Positions 17,773-25,841 of a stretch of DNA of 56,694 bases are shown piece after piece; the first letter of the stretch is position 1; every line of letters starts with the position of its first letter. The position numbers and the translations under genes are program-made. The notes under the pieces are model-generated. The model was not told where the DNA came from. It worked only from the letters and a program-made list of their open reading frames with translations, and made no database searches. The DNA lies in NCBI GenBank assembly GCA_007134845.1, contig SLKA01000041.1, positions 1 to 56,694 of the forward strand. Reading direction: 5' to 3'. This stretch comes from Balneolales bacterium. Lineage in GTDB: Bacteria > Bacteroidota > Rhodothermia > Balneolales > Natronogracilivirgulaceae.

Positions 17773-18360
17773 ATGAGTAGTTACGAGCTTTTATTATCGG
17801 GAAAAGCATCTTTTTCGCTTGAAGTGCCTTATCGGCTTTACCGAACCGGAGATACAAAAAATAATCCCCTGTTTGTCTATTTGCATGAAAATGGACGCAA
17901 TCTTTCAGCACTTGAAAAAATTACGGAACCCCTCAGGCCTCTGGCCGGATACCATTTGCTGATCCAGGCACCTTATGCTGATGTCCAGGCAGGCAGTTCC
18001 GAAAGATCCTATTACTGGATTCCCGATTACAAGGACGAGCAGACGATAACAGCCGCCAGGGAGTATGTTTCCGAGTTTCTGCAGGAAGTAATTGACGGAC
18101 TCCTTCCACATATTGATGCAGGCAGACTGGTCCTTATTGGCTGGGAAGGTTCCCGGAACCAGGTATCCTATTTCTGTGCAACAAGGCCACATTACATCAA
18201 TGAAATGATTCTTTTTGGAGGCTCCGTGAACAGATCATGGATGGAGCAGGAAAGTACGCGCTACAAACATCTGAGAATGCTTGGATTATCCGGAAAAGAT
18301 GCGGAAATTACCTCTGAAACATCGAAAACCATCCAGCGATGGATTCAAGGAGGCTCATAA
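17773..18360 (+). CDS. Alpha/beta-hydrolase-like protein without the usual nucleophile serine
   Basis: The 195-residue protein has the strand order of small carboxylesterase/phospholipase-like hydrolases. These are a VYLHENGRN oxyanion-type turn near residue 35-43, a strand YHLLIQAPYAD, the nucleophile-elbow strand LVLIGWEGSRNQ at 119-130, and a later strand MILFGGSV. At the elbow, where GxSxG is expected, it reads GWEGS, putting Glu125 at the nucleophile position. No Asp-His pair typical of the family is obvious near the C-terminus. It may therefore be a pseudo-enzyme or a binding protein. It follows the MFS gene by nine bases and probably belongs to the same transcript. Confidence 0.6.
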   Translation: MSSYELLLSGKASFSLEVPYRLYRTGDTKNNPLFVYLHENGRNLSALEKITEPLRPLAGYHLLIQAPYADVQAGSSERSYYWIPDYKDEQTITAAREYVSEFLQEVIDGLLPHIDAGRLVLIGWEGSRNQVSYFCATRPHYINEMILFGGSVNRSWMEQESTRYKHLRMLGLSGKDAEITSETSKTIQRWIQGGS

Positions 18361-18380
18361 ATCAATGAAACACATTGATT
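18360..18380 (+). terminator. Perfect 8-bp hairpin just after the hydrolase-like gene
   Basis: AATCAATG at 18360-18367 and CATTGATT at 18373-18380 form a perfect stem with a five-base loop, directly after the stop codon. No T-run follows, so it is a weak intrinsic terminator or an mRNA 3'-end hairpin rather than a classical one. Confidence 0.4.
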
Positions 18381-18603
18381 CACACCCGATAGTAATTCGG
18401 TCATTTTCGCAACCTGCAAATCATAAATCAGTTGCAGTGTTTAACACCATGTAATGATTTTTTTTGTAAAAATTGTTATAAAATCAGGATTTTTCTGTAT
18501 TTTCTGTTTGATTTAACTCAATGGTGGCGGAATATTTATATTGTGGAAATGTCAGAATCTCGTCGACATTTTTAATGACTGGCAAGCACATTACGAGTTT
18601 TTT
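18381..18603. promoter_or_regulatory. Leader of the orphan response regulator, with GTGTTTAACAC palindrome
   Basis: This 223-base AT-rich stretch precedes the regulator gene and holds no recognisable gene. A palindrome GTGTTTAACAC lies at 18437-18447 (one-base centre) and an AT-rich tract with TTGTTATAAAATCAG at about 18470-18484 could be part of a promoter. The core TGTTTAACA also appears upstream of the nuo operon at 45418-45426. Assignment as an operator is a guess. Confidence 0.3.
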
Positions 18604-19299
18604 ATGAAAATACTTGTTATTGAAGATGACAGGATTGTACGAACCCTGGTCAAACACGTATTGGAGAACGAAGGACATGAAGTTACGGTCGCTGACAGGG
18701 CGGAAACCGGCGAGAAAATGGCGCTTGAGGATGATCATGAGATCATCATTCTTGATCTTGGCCTGCCCGACAGGAGCGGACTTGAAGTATGCAAAACACT
18801 TCGTGGCAATAACATAACCACGCCGATACTCATTCTTTCTGCCTATCAGAACACCGATACAAAAATTGCCGGTCTCAATACAGGTGCCGACGACTATCTG
18901 ACAAAACCTTTCGACAATAAAGAGCTTCTGGCCCGAATCAATGCCATTATCCGCAGGGTTAAAAAGGGTGATGTTACCAATAACATCTATGAGTGCGGAG
19001 AGCTCAAAATCGATTTGGTCAGTCGTGAGTTTTATGTAAGGGATACAAAAGTACTGTTGACCAACAATGAGTTCAACCTCATGGCATATTTTATGAAAAA
19101 CCCCGACAGGGTTCTTTATAAGGACGAGCTTACCAACAATGTTTGGGATATCAACTTCGATACAAACACCAATTTTTTGAATGTTTACATCAGCTATATC
19201 AGGAAAAAAATCGAAGAATTAACCCCCGTCAATTACATCCAGACCGTTCGCAAAAAGGGTTTCAAGCTTAACAGCAGACCGGTTCAGGAATACGACTAG
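18604..19299 (+). CDS. OmpR/PhoB-family response regulator, no adjacent kinase
   Basis: The 231-residue protein has a receiver domain (1-120) and a winged-helix DNA-binding domain (about 130-228). The phospho-acceptor is Asp51 in IIILDLGLPDRSG, the acidic pocket is EDD at 7-9, the switch Thr/Ser lies in PILILSAYQ, and the conserved Lys is in DDYLTKPFDNKEL. The effector domain has LTNNEFNLMAYFMKNPDRVL and the wing VNYIQTVRKKGFKL. The ATG at 18604 begins the usual KILVIEDD and is preferred to an in-frame ATG at 18541. No histidine kinase is next to it, so its partner is encoded elsewhere. Targets are unknown. Confidence 0.92.
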   Translation: MKILVIEDDRIVRTLVKHVLENEGHEVTVADRAETGEKMALEDDHEIIILDLGLPDRSGLEVCKTLRGNNITTPILILSAYQNTDTKIAGLNTGADDYLTKPFDNKELLARINAIIRRVKKGDVTNNIYECGELKIDLVSREFYVRDTKVLLTNNEFNLMAYFMKNPDRVLYKDELTNNVWDINFDTNTNFLNVYISYIRKKIEELTPVNYIQTVRKKGFKLNSRPVQEYD

Positions 19300-19313
19300 G
19301 CCTTCTTTGATCA

Positions 19314-20054
19314 ATGAGTGTGCCACAGGACAGCCATACCAGAAACAAGGAGACGGCTTTTTTTTCGCAATTTGTCAGTGATCACAAGAAGGAGTTGTTT
19401 CAGAACATTCTGAACAACCGCACACGGTTCTTCACTGTTGTCCTTGAAGATATATATCAGGCACAAAACGCATCGGCGGTTCTGAGAAGTTGCGATGCCT
19501 TTGGAATCCAGGACATACATGTGATTGAAAATCGGAATGTGTTTGATGTGGACAAAGGGGTGACCATTGGATCGGATAAATGGCTCAGTGTATTCAAATA
19601 CCGGCAGAAGAATTTCAACAACACAGCGACCGCTTATAAAAATTTACGGGATAAGGGCTACCGGATCGTGACCACTACACCCCATGCCAAACAAACGGAG
19701 CTGCCGGATTTCGAACCTGACCAACCGGCCGCTCTGGTATTCGGTACCGAAAAACTTGGGCTTACTTCGTTCGCTATTGAGCAGGCTGACCAGTGGCTTC
19801 ACATTCCAATGCACGGGTTCAGTGAGAGTTTAAATTTATCCGTTAGTGTAGCCCTCTGTCTCTACCATCTTCGGAGGACTATGGAAACCAGAAAAATCGA
19901 TTGGCAGCTTTCGGATGAGGAAAAGGAGGAGCTTTATCTGTTGTGGCTTCGAAGATCCGTTCACAGGCTCCCTGCTCTTGACCGAAGATTCAGGGAGCTG
20001 TTGGAGCATTCCCGTCTGCCAACTTATGACTCCCGTCTGCCATCCCAAGACTGA
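19314..20054 (+). CDS. trmH: TrmH-family tRNA/rRNA 2'-O-methyltransferase (SpoU)
   Basis: This is a knotted SPOUT methyltransferase that methylates a ribose 2'-OH in RNA; the closest match appears to be TrmH, which makes Gm18 in tRNA. The three SpoU motifs are visible: QNASAVLRSCDAFGIQDIHVIE (motif 1 Asn/Arg), ALVFGTEKLGL (motif 2), and IPMHGFSESLNLSVSVALCLY (motif 3). A C-terminal helical extension SDEEKEELYLLWLRRSVHR fits TrmH. The last seven codons are a near duplicate of the previous seven (SRLPTYD, SRLPSQD). The end overlaps the convergent tex gene by 65 bases. It follows the response regulator by 14 bases. Confidence 0.88.
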   Translation: MSVPQDSHTRNKETAFFSQFVSDHKKELFQNILNNRTRFFTVVLEDIYQAQNASAVLRSCDAFGIQDIHVIENRNVFDVDKGVTIGSDKWLSVFKYRQKNFNNTATAYKNLRDKGYRIVTTTPHAKQTELPDFEPDQPAALVFGTEKLGLTSFAIEQADQWLHIPMHGFSESLNLSVSVALCLYHLRRTMETRKIDWQLSDEEKEELYLLWLRRSVHRLPALDRRFRELLEHSRLPTYDSRLPSQD

Positions 20055-22209
20055 TACGACCGCGCTGCTCGTCAACGCTTAGAATCCGCACCCTGACAAT
20101 ATCTCCGACCGAGATCACTTCATGCGGATTCGTTACACGTTTATTACTGCTCATTTTTGATATATGCAGCAAGCCGTCCTGTTTGACACCTATGTCAATA
20201 AAGGCCCCGAAATCAACTACATTTCGCACCGTTCCTTCCAACTCCTGACTTTCCCTGAGGTCGCTCATGGATAGAATTTCCTGCCGGAGCAACGGTTTGG
20301 GAAGTGATTCTCTTGGATCACGACCCGGTTTCTGAAGATTTTCGATGATAAGTTCCAGGGTTGGCACACCAATACCCAATTTTTCGGCTGTACTAACCAG
20401 GTCCAGATTCCGGAATTTCAGTGGTAACAGGGTGGCCGATTCACTGATTTTATGCGAATCCACACCGATAGATTCACAGAGCTTTTGTGCCGCATCATAG
20501 CTTTCCGGGTGGATCGCAGTGTTGTCTAGAGGCTGTTGTGAGTCCGGAATGCGAAGAAATCCCGCAGCCTGCTGAAATCTGAAGTCACCCAGACCAGACA
20601 CCTTCTTAAGTTCCTGCCGGTTCCTGAACGGTCCGCTTTGATTCCGGCAGGCAATGATTTTCTCAGCAACATTACGACTGAGTCCGGATACATAGGTCAA
20701 CAGCGGGGAACTTGCCGAGTTGAGATTCACACCGACATTATTAACACAGCTTTCAACAACATCATCCAGCTTTCGGGATAGATTTGCCTGGTTGACATCA
20801 TGCTGATAGAGTCCGACCCCGATTGATTTGGGATCAATTTTAACCAGTTCAGCCAGTGGATCCTGAACCCGGCGCGCAATGGATATATTGCCCCTCATGG
20901 CAGCATCCAGATCAGGGAACTCCTGTCGTGCCAGGGGAGAGGCAGAGTATACAGAGGCACCGGCTTCATTGACAATCAGGTAGTGCAAATCGGCTCCATT
21001 CGCTGTACTCTGACGCGCACCAATCAGCTCGGCTACAACCAGCTCGGTCTCGCGGCTGCCGGTTCCATTGCCAATTGCAATAAGAGTCACTCCATGGTTA
21101 TCTATCAATTTATTCAGTACATCCATGGATTCTCTGATTTTCTTTTGCGGAGGCGTGGGAAAAATGGTGGTGCCTTCCAGATATTTTCCGGTTCCGTCAA
21201 CTACTGCAACTTTACAGCCCGTACGATACCCTGGGTCAATTCCCATTACGGTCCGGGAAGCAAGCGGTGGTTGTAGCAGAAGATTTCTGAGATTTTCAGC
21301 AAACGTCTGGATGGCATGCTCATCCGCTGTTTCAGTAAGTTCCTTTCGGGCTTCGCGCTCCAATGCGGGAAAAAGCAGGCGCTTGTAGCTGTCCCGGATA
21401 GCCATGACCAGATGCGTTGTAAAGACCGAACTGCTATTCGTGATGAGATAACGCTCCATTCTTTCAAGTGCTTTATCTTCCAGGATTTCCAGGTGCACCG
21501 AAAGGATGCCTTCCCTTTCGCCCCGGTTGATCGCAAGAACCTGATGTGGTTTGACATAGCTCAGCCTGCCGTTGAATTCATAGTACTCCCGATAGGTTTC
21601 CTTCTCATCCGGTTTGCCCGATTTCACAACCTTCAAAATGCCATGCCTCTGGATCTGCGTTCGAATTCCATTACGCACGTCCACTTCTTCATTGATCCAT
21701 TCTGCACAGATATCACGTGCACCCTGCAGAGCTTCTTCTGCACTTTTTACTCCTTTTTCCTGATCTATGAAGTCAATGGCTGCGGCTTCGGGGCTTCCGT
21801 CAACTGACTCCTCCTGCCAGATCATTTCAGCCAGGGGTTCGAGCCCCTTTTCTCTGGCGACACTGGCACGCGTTTTGCGTTTGGGCTTGAAGGGGAGGTA
21901 GAGATCTTCAAGAAGCTTCAACGACTTGCAAGCAAGAATCTCCTTCTCAAGTTCGTCTGTCAGTTTATCCTGCTCGCGGATGGAACCAAGAATGGTGGCC
22001 TTCCGATCATTGAGAAGGGTTGCATATTCGAGTTTGTCACGAATGTCCCTGAGTTTTTCCTCATCAAGTCCACCGGTCCGCTCCTGCCGATAGCGTGCAA
22101 TAAACGGGATTGTGGCACCTTCAGCAAGAAGAGCGGCAACAGCAGAGACCTGTTTCGGAGAAAGAGAAAGCTCGATGGAGATATCAGAAATTATTCCGTC
22201 GGATGACAT
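19990..22209 (-). CDS. tex: Tex family RNA-binding transcription accessory protein
   Basis: Tex is a cytoplasmic nucleic-acid-binding protein related to eukaryotic Spt6, associated with transcription and ribosome-related processes. The 739-residue protein shows the full layout: N-terminal helical domain with ATIPFIARYRQERTGGLDE, a YqgF/RNase H-like domain with MGIDPGYRTGCKVAVVDGTG, tandem helix-hairpin-helix motifs (YVSGLSRNVAEKIIACRN, KVSGLGDFRFQQAAGFLRI), and a C-terminal S1 domain with GTVRNVVDFGAFIDIGVKQDG. The ATG at 22209 is favoured over a GTG at 22281, where family similarity is absent. Its last codons (ADGSHKL, ADGNAPT) repeat and overlap the trmH 3' end on the other strand. Confidence 0.93.
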   Translation of the reverse strand: MSSDGIISDISIELSLSPKQVSAVAALLAEGATIPFIARYRQERTGGLDEEKLRDIRDKLEYATLLNDRKATILGSIREQDKLTDELEKEILACKSLKLLEDLYLPFKPKRKTRASVAREKGLEPLAEMIWQEESVDGSPEAAAIDFIDQEKGVKSAEEALQGARDICAEWINEEVDVRNGIRTQIQRHGILKVVKSGKPDEKETYREYYEFNGRLSYVKPHQVLAINRGEREGILSVHLEILEDKALERMERYLITNSSSVFTTHLVMAIRDSYKRLLFPALEREARKELTETADEHAIQTFAENLRNLLLQPPLASRTVMGIDPGYRTGCKVAVVDGTGKYLEGTTIFPTPPQKKIRESMDVLNKLIDNHGVTLIAIGNGTGSRETELVVAELIGARQSTANGADLHYLIVNEAGASVYSASPLARQEFPDLDAAMRGNISIARRVQDPLAELVKIDPKSIGVGLYQHDVNQANLSRKLDDVVESCVNNVGVNLNSASSPLLTYVSGLSRNVAEKIIACRNQSGPFRNRQELKKVSGLGDFRFQQAAGFLRIPDSQQPLDNTAIHPESYDAAQKLCESIGVDSHKISESATLLPLKFRNLDLVSTAEKLGIGVPTLELIIENLQKPGRDPRESLPKPLLRQEILSMSDLRESQELEGTVRNVVDFGAFIDIGVKQDGLLHISKMSSNKRVTNPHEVISVGDIVRVRILSVDEQRGRISLGMADGSHKLADGNAPTAP

Positions 22210-22283
22210 CTTTTTTGCTATTTTAGAGTTTTCCGGCACTGCAGCAGTTTGCACTGCACCGGCAAACCAAACTGAATTCACAG

Positions 22284-22353
22284 GCGTTACAATTACTGCG
22301 TTACATTTACGGTATTACAGATACGGTGTTACGGTTGCGGTGTCGCACCCGGT
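22284..22353. repeat. Degenerate 14-bp tandem repeat, about five units
   Basis: Between the divergent tex and hisN starts the sequence can be cut into 14-base units: GCGTTACAATTACT, GCGTTACATTTACG, GTATTACAGATACG, GTGTTACGGTTGCG and GTGTCGCACCCGGT. The first four share a KNGTTAC-like core at a constant register. The period is not a multiple of three, so it is not a coding repeat. It may be a slipped-strand array or a set of protein-binding sites for the shared promoter region. Confidence 0.55.
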
Positions 22354-22403
22354 TCTGTTCAGTATGGAAGTGCCAAATATATCAGCTCGAAATTTTATTT
22401 ACA

Positions 22404-23183
22404 ATGGATTACAACAGAAAAGAAGAATTACTGCAGTTTGCGATCTACCTGGCGAGAACTGCGGGAAAAAAAACACTAGCTCATTTTAGAAAAGATATTG
22501 ACGTTGACCGGAAGGGGGACGATTCCCCGGTGACCGCTGCCGATCGGGAAGCCGAAAAATGGATGAGAGAGCGCATCATCGAAAAGTATCCGGAACACGG
22601 TATTGTGGGCGAGGAATATGGCACAGAAGGTGGGCAGAAGTCCATCAAGTGGATTCTGGATCCGATTGACGGTACGCTGTCGTTTATTCACGGCATTCCA
22701 CTGTACACCACGCTCATTGGCATCACAATTGATGATGAGCCGGAGATGGGAGTGATCTATGCTCCGGCAACCGATGAGCTTTGTGAGGCCGGCATCGGGC
22801 TTGGTGCCCGCTATAACGGACAGGATTGCCATATGTCCGGAACGGCATTGCTCAGAAAGGCAACACTTCTCAGCACAGATATGACTACAATCATAAGCCA
22901 GGGACTGGAAAAACCATTTCGGACCCTGCTTGACGAGTGCCGGATTCACCGGACCTGGGGAGATGCGTACGGACATATGATGGTGGCAACCGGCCGGGCT
23001 GATATCATGTTTGATCCGCTTCTGAATATCTGGGATGCCGCTCCTCTGCTTCCTATCATGCAGGAAGCTGGTGGTGTTTTCCTCGATTTTTCTGGTCATG
23101 CCGTTATTGACAGCGGTCACGGTTTCTCATCCAACGAAAAACTTGCAGAAATTGTATTGTCTGTTTTGGAATCCGGGGGCTGA
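22404..23183 (+). CDS. hisN: Inositol-monophosphatase-family phosphatase, histidinol-phosphatase-like
   Basis: This is a magnesium-dependent phosphomonoesterase of the inositol monophosphatase/FBPase fold, 259 residues. The metal motifs are VGEEYG, DPIDGTLSFIHGIPLY and the late WDAAPLLPIMQEAGG. The DPIDGT-SFIHG form, rather than DPLDGTTNF, is typical of HisN histidinol-phosphatases, the penultimate step of histidine synthesis, and GDAYGHMMVATGRADIM also fits that group. Assignment over a general inositol or sugar phosphatase is inference. The ATG at 22404 begins the first helix; upstream in-frame sequence runs into the tandem repeat. No other his genes are in the window. Confidence 0.82.
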   Translation: MDYNRKEELLQFAIYLARTAGKKTLAHFRKDIDVDRKGDDSPVTAADREAEKWMRERIIEKYPEHGIVGEEYGTEGGQKSIKWILDPIDGTLSFIHGIPLYTTLIGITIDDEPEMGVIYAPATDELCEAGIGLGARYNGQDCHMSGTALLRKATLLSTDMTTIISQGLEKPFRTLLDECRIHRTWGDAYGHMMVATGRADIMFDPLLNIWDAAPLLPIMQEAGGVFLDFSGHAVIDSGHGFSSNEKLAEIVLSVLESGG

Positions 23184-23229
23184 TCTTTGTTCAAATACTT
23201 TATAAACCACGAATAATATTCTTAACAGC

Positions 23230-25557
23230 ATGATATATAATTTATTAATAGCTGTCATTTCAAATATTTCTATAATATTGTCCGGCTTATGGATGCCGCT
23301 TTATGGCTTGCCTCAGGATAAAGGTGATTATCCCGTCAGGCCATTGGCTGAAGTTCATTACACTAGCCTGGAAGTGCAGCTTGAGGCTGGTTTTACGGAC
23401 AGGACCATACGTGGATCAGCCCATTACAATTTTCGCCCGAAGCACGCGCATGTGGAGAGCATGTCATGGCTGGCACCCGGAATGGATATACTGGAGCTTC
23501 GGATTAATGGACAGGAAACGGCTTACAGGGTGGAAAACGATTCCCTTTTCATCCCATTTGAAGTCCACCCGGATCCGGGGCAATCATATTCGATAACCAT
23601 TTCATATGAGACCAGGCCGACTTTCGGAGTTCATTTCAGACATACAGGCACCATATTTTCATCCACGCTTCCCGGAAGTGTTGCTCACTGGCTGCCCGGT
23701 CCCATTCACCCCGGAGTATCATTACCGGTGACCATACGTATGGATATACCTGAGGGACAAACCGCTGCTGCAACCGGTTCGCTTGACAGGCGGGAAGATA
23801 CCGATAACGGCAATCGCTACACCTACGCAACAGGTAGTATGGTGCCGATCTCAGAGCTCTTTTTTGCCGTTGGCAACTTTTCCGTAGAAGAATCTTTTTC
23901 CGGAACAAAAAATCTGAGAGTTTATCATGAGAACGGAGCTCTCGAGGATGAGCTGGCACGGGAAATCCTCTCGTACATGGTCCTCCGCACACGTGATTAC
24001 GAGCGGTACTTTCGAAGCGAACTGCCGGTCCCGGCTTTTCATGCCGTTATTCTTGCAGATGATATGTGGGAAACCCGGCCATATGCAGCAGGCGGGGCGG
24101 TATTTTCCAGCAGCGAAGAAAATATCAAAGCCTGGCTGTCTCGTTCTCTGGCAGCTCAGTGGTTTGGTATTTCACTGCGTCCTGAGCGCTGGATTGATTC
24201 ACGGCATATCACGTTGCTTCAGGCATTGGTGGCCGAAGAGAATGATGATCCGGAATGGGACCCGTCTCCTGATCCACTGGAAGAAGCCTTCAGAGTGCCC
24301 GAATCCTTATACAGTCAGCAAGGCATGGATCAGTGGCAGTGGTCACGGCATTTTCTGCGAGAAAAAGCATCACCTGTGATGCTGAATGCATTGCAGTCTT
24401 TGATGAGTGAATTTGCAGGTATGAATGGCGTTCATGACGCCGATGATTTTACCGGCAGACTTTACAACAAAACCGGCAGGTGGATGGAGCCTCCGAATGT
24501 CACAAAACCTGAACCGGAACCGGGATACAGATACAGGGTCATCGTTGCCGAACCAAGAGGATCGGATCGGCTGTCATTCATATTCATACCGCTTGAGGAT
24601 CAGGCAGATAAGACGTTCAATGCAAATGTTTACCGGATTCGGGACGGCGAGATTCATGAAAAGGCGGTGACTTTTCATGGTGCCGGAGACACTTTGGAAG
24701 TTGCTTTTGGTGGACATTCCAGCAATGTCTGGATAGAAGCTGCAGATGATTCCGGTGTTCAGTTTGAATCTGATAAACCGTTTTCTTTCTGGCTTTACCA
24801 GATGCGCAGGGATGAGCGGCCAGAAAAAAGGAGGGAAGCGGCTCTGGCTTTGAAAGATCATGCCTCGGATCCGGATTTACAGCTAGCAGTGCAGGATATG
24901 CTGAGTCAGGAGCAAAATACCGAAGTACTGACGGCGATGTACCGGCTTATGGCGGAATTGACATCTGGAGCCAGTGGTACGGAAAGACGTTTTTTTGAAG
25001 GCATTGCATCCCGGCATCCGGAAATTCGCTTGGTATCCATGCAGGCTTTGAAGTCCTATCGCGGTAATACACAGGTTGAGAACCAGGTACTCTCCGTAAT
25101 TCAGGAATCCGATGATATTCCACTTGTAAATGAAGCTATCCGCACCTACAGGCACTTGATTGAAGAGGATGCGTTCCGCGATTTTGCTATTCAATTTCTC
25201 AGAGAAGACCGGCAGGAGCAGCTCTTCACAAAAATGCTGCTGGAAGAATTGTTCAACGTTCGGGTGGTTGAACAATCTGTAAGTACTGCCGCTGAATACC
25301 TCAACCAGGGCTATTCTTTTGATATCCGCTGGCTGGCCTTCCGCCAGCTTGGCAGACATGCTCAAGGGGGGGAGTGGCAAGTTGATTTTGTGAAGAATTT
25401 TTCCGGTGATCCGGATCCCAGAATTCGTTTTATCACCCTTTTTTCTGTCTCCCAGCTTGATTTACAGGATCAGGGACCTTTTTTAGAGTCACGTATGTTG
25501 GTTGAGTACGATATTCGTATATTAAAACAGGCAAGCAAACTGGCTTCAACAGAATAG
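23230..25557 (+). CDS. M1-peptidase-like protein lacking zinc ligands, with C-terminal HEAT-like repeats
   Basis: The 775-residue protein begins with a hydrophobic signal-like segment (5-30). It then has an M1-type beta-sandwich with YRPLAEVHYTSLEVQL-like strands and a catalytic-domain remnant. The zinc motif HELAHQWFG is here RSLAAQWFG at 305-313, so both His ligands and the Glu are gone (Arg305, Ser306, Ala309). The WLNEGFA helix reads WIDSRH from 321, removing the third ligand. The GAMEN loop is AAGGAVFSS. From about 540 to 770 there are repeated helix pairs resembling HEAT/armadillo repeats. It is predicted to be an exported, non-catalytic binding or scaffold protein. An active M1 gene lies at 3554-5335. 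Confidence 0.7.
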   Translation: MIYNLLIAVISNISIILSGLWMPLYGLPQDKGDYPVRPLAEVHYTSLEVQLEAGFTDRTIRGSAHYNFRPKHAHVESMSWLAPGMDILELRINGQETAYRVENDSLFIPFEVHPDPGQSYSITISYETRPTFGVHFRHTGTIFSSTLPGSVAHWLPGPIHPGVSLPVTIRMDIPEGQTAAATGSLDRREDTDNGNRYTYATGSMVPISELFFAVGNFSVEESFSGTKNLRVYHENGALEDELAREILSYMVLRTRDYERYFRSELPVPAFHAVILADDMWETRPYAAGGAVFSSSEENIKAWLSRSLAAQWFGISLRPERWIDSRHITLLQALVAEENDDPEWDPSPDPLEEAFRVPESLYSQQGMDQWQWSRHFLREKASPVMLNALQSLMSEFAGMNGVHDADDFTGRLYNKTGRWMEPPNVTKPEPEPGYRYRVIVAEPRGSDRLSFIFIPLEDQADKTFNANVYRIRDGEIHEKAVTFHGAGDTLEVAFGGHSSNVWIEAADDSGVQFESDKPFSFWLYQMRRDERPEKRREAALALKDHASDPDLQLAVQDMLSQEQNTEVLTAMYRLMAELTSGASGTERRFFEGIASRHPEIRLVSMQALKSYRGNTQVENQVLSVIQESDDIPLVNEAIRTYRHLIEEDAFRDFAIQFLREDRQEQLFTKMLLEELFNVRVVEQSVSTAAEYLNQGYSFDIRWLAFRQLGRHAQGGEWQVDFVKNFSGDPDPRIRFITLFSVSQLDLQDQGPFLESRMLVEYDIRILKQASKLASTE

Positions 25558-25577
25558 CACCATATACCACTTTTTTT

Positions 25578-25841
25578 ATGAATTACATCATTAAACTTCC
25601 TCCGAAATCCAAGCGAGATGACATCATTGATGCATGGGTCAACGATGTGCTGCATGATCATGACTACAGCAGGCTCCGCGCCACACTGAATCAGCTAATT
25701 GAAAGTGGTTTCAACAGAGATGGTGTTATGTTCATGTATCTGCACCGTGCGACTCATGAGATTGCGTGCAAGAAAATCGCACAGCATTCGCAGTATGATC
25801 TGGCAGAAATTGCCTTCAGCAATCCCATCAGCCTTAACTAA
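25578..25841 (+). CDS. Small hypothetical protein (87 residues)
   Basis: I do not recognise this gene. The 87-residue product is predicted cytoplasmic, with no signal or membrane segment. It looks helical, with a run RDDIIDAWVNDVLHDHD and RLRATLNQLIESGFN. Three His and two Cys-containing stretches are scattered rather than in a metal-like motif. It begins 20 bases after the M1-like gene on the same strand and may be co-transcribed. Its last four bases overlap the end of the convergent ABC permease gene. The open frame, its spacing and its start ATG support it as real, with modest confidence. Confidence 0.55.
   Translation: MNYIIKLPPKSKRDDIIDAWVNDVLHDHDYSRLRATLNQLIESGFNRDGVMFMYLHRATHEIACKKIAQHSQYDLAEIAFSNPISLN

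Noticed and set aside
22476-23120. Minus-strand open frame opposite hisN
   Set aside because: The plus strand encodes a phosphatase with intact motifs; the antisense translation has no family pattern.
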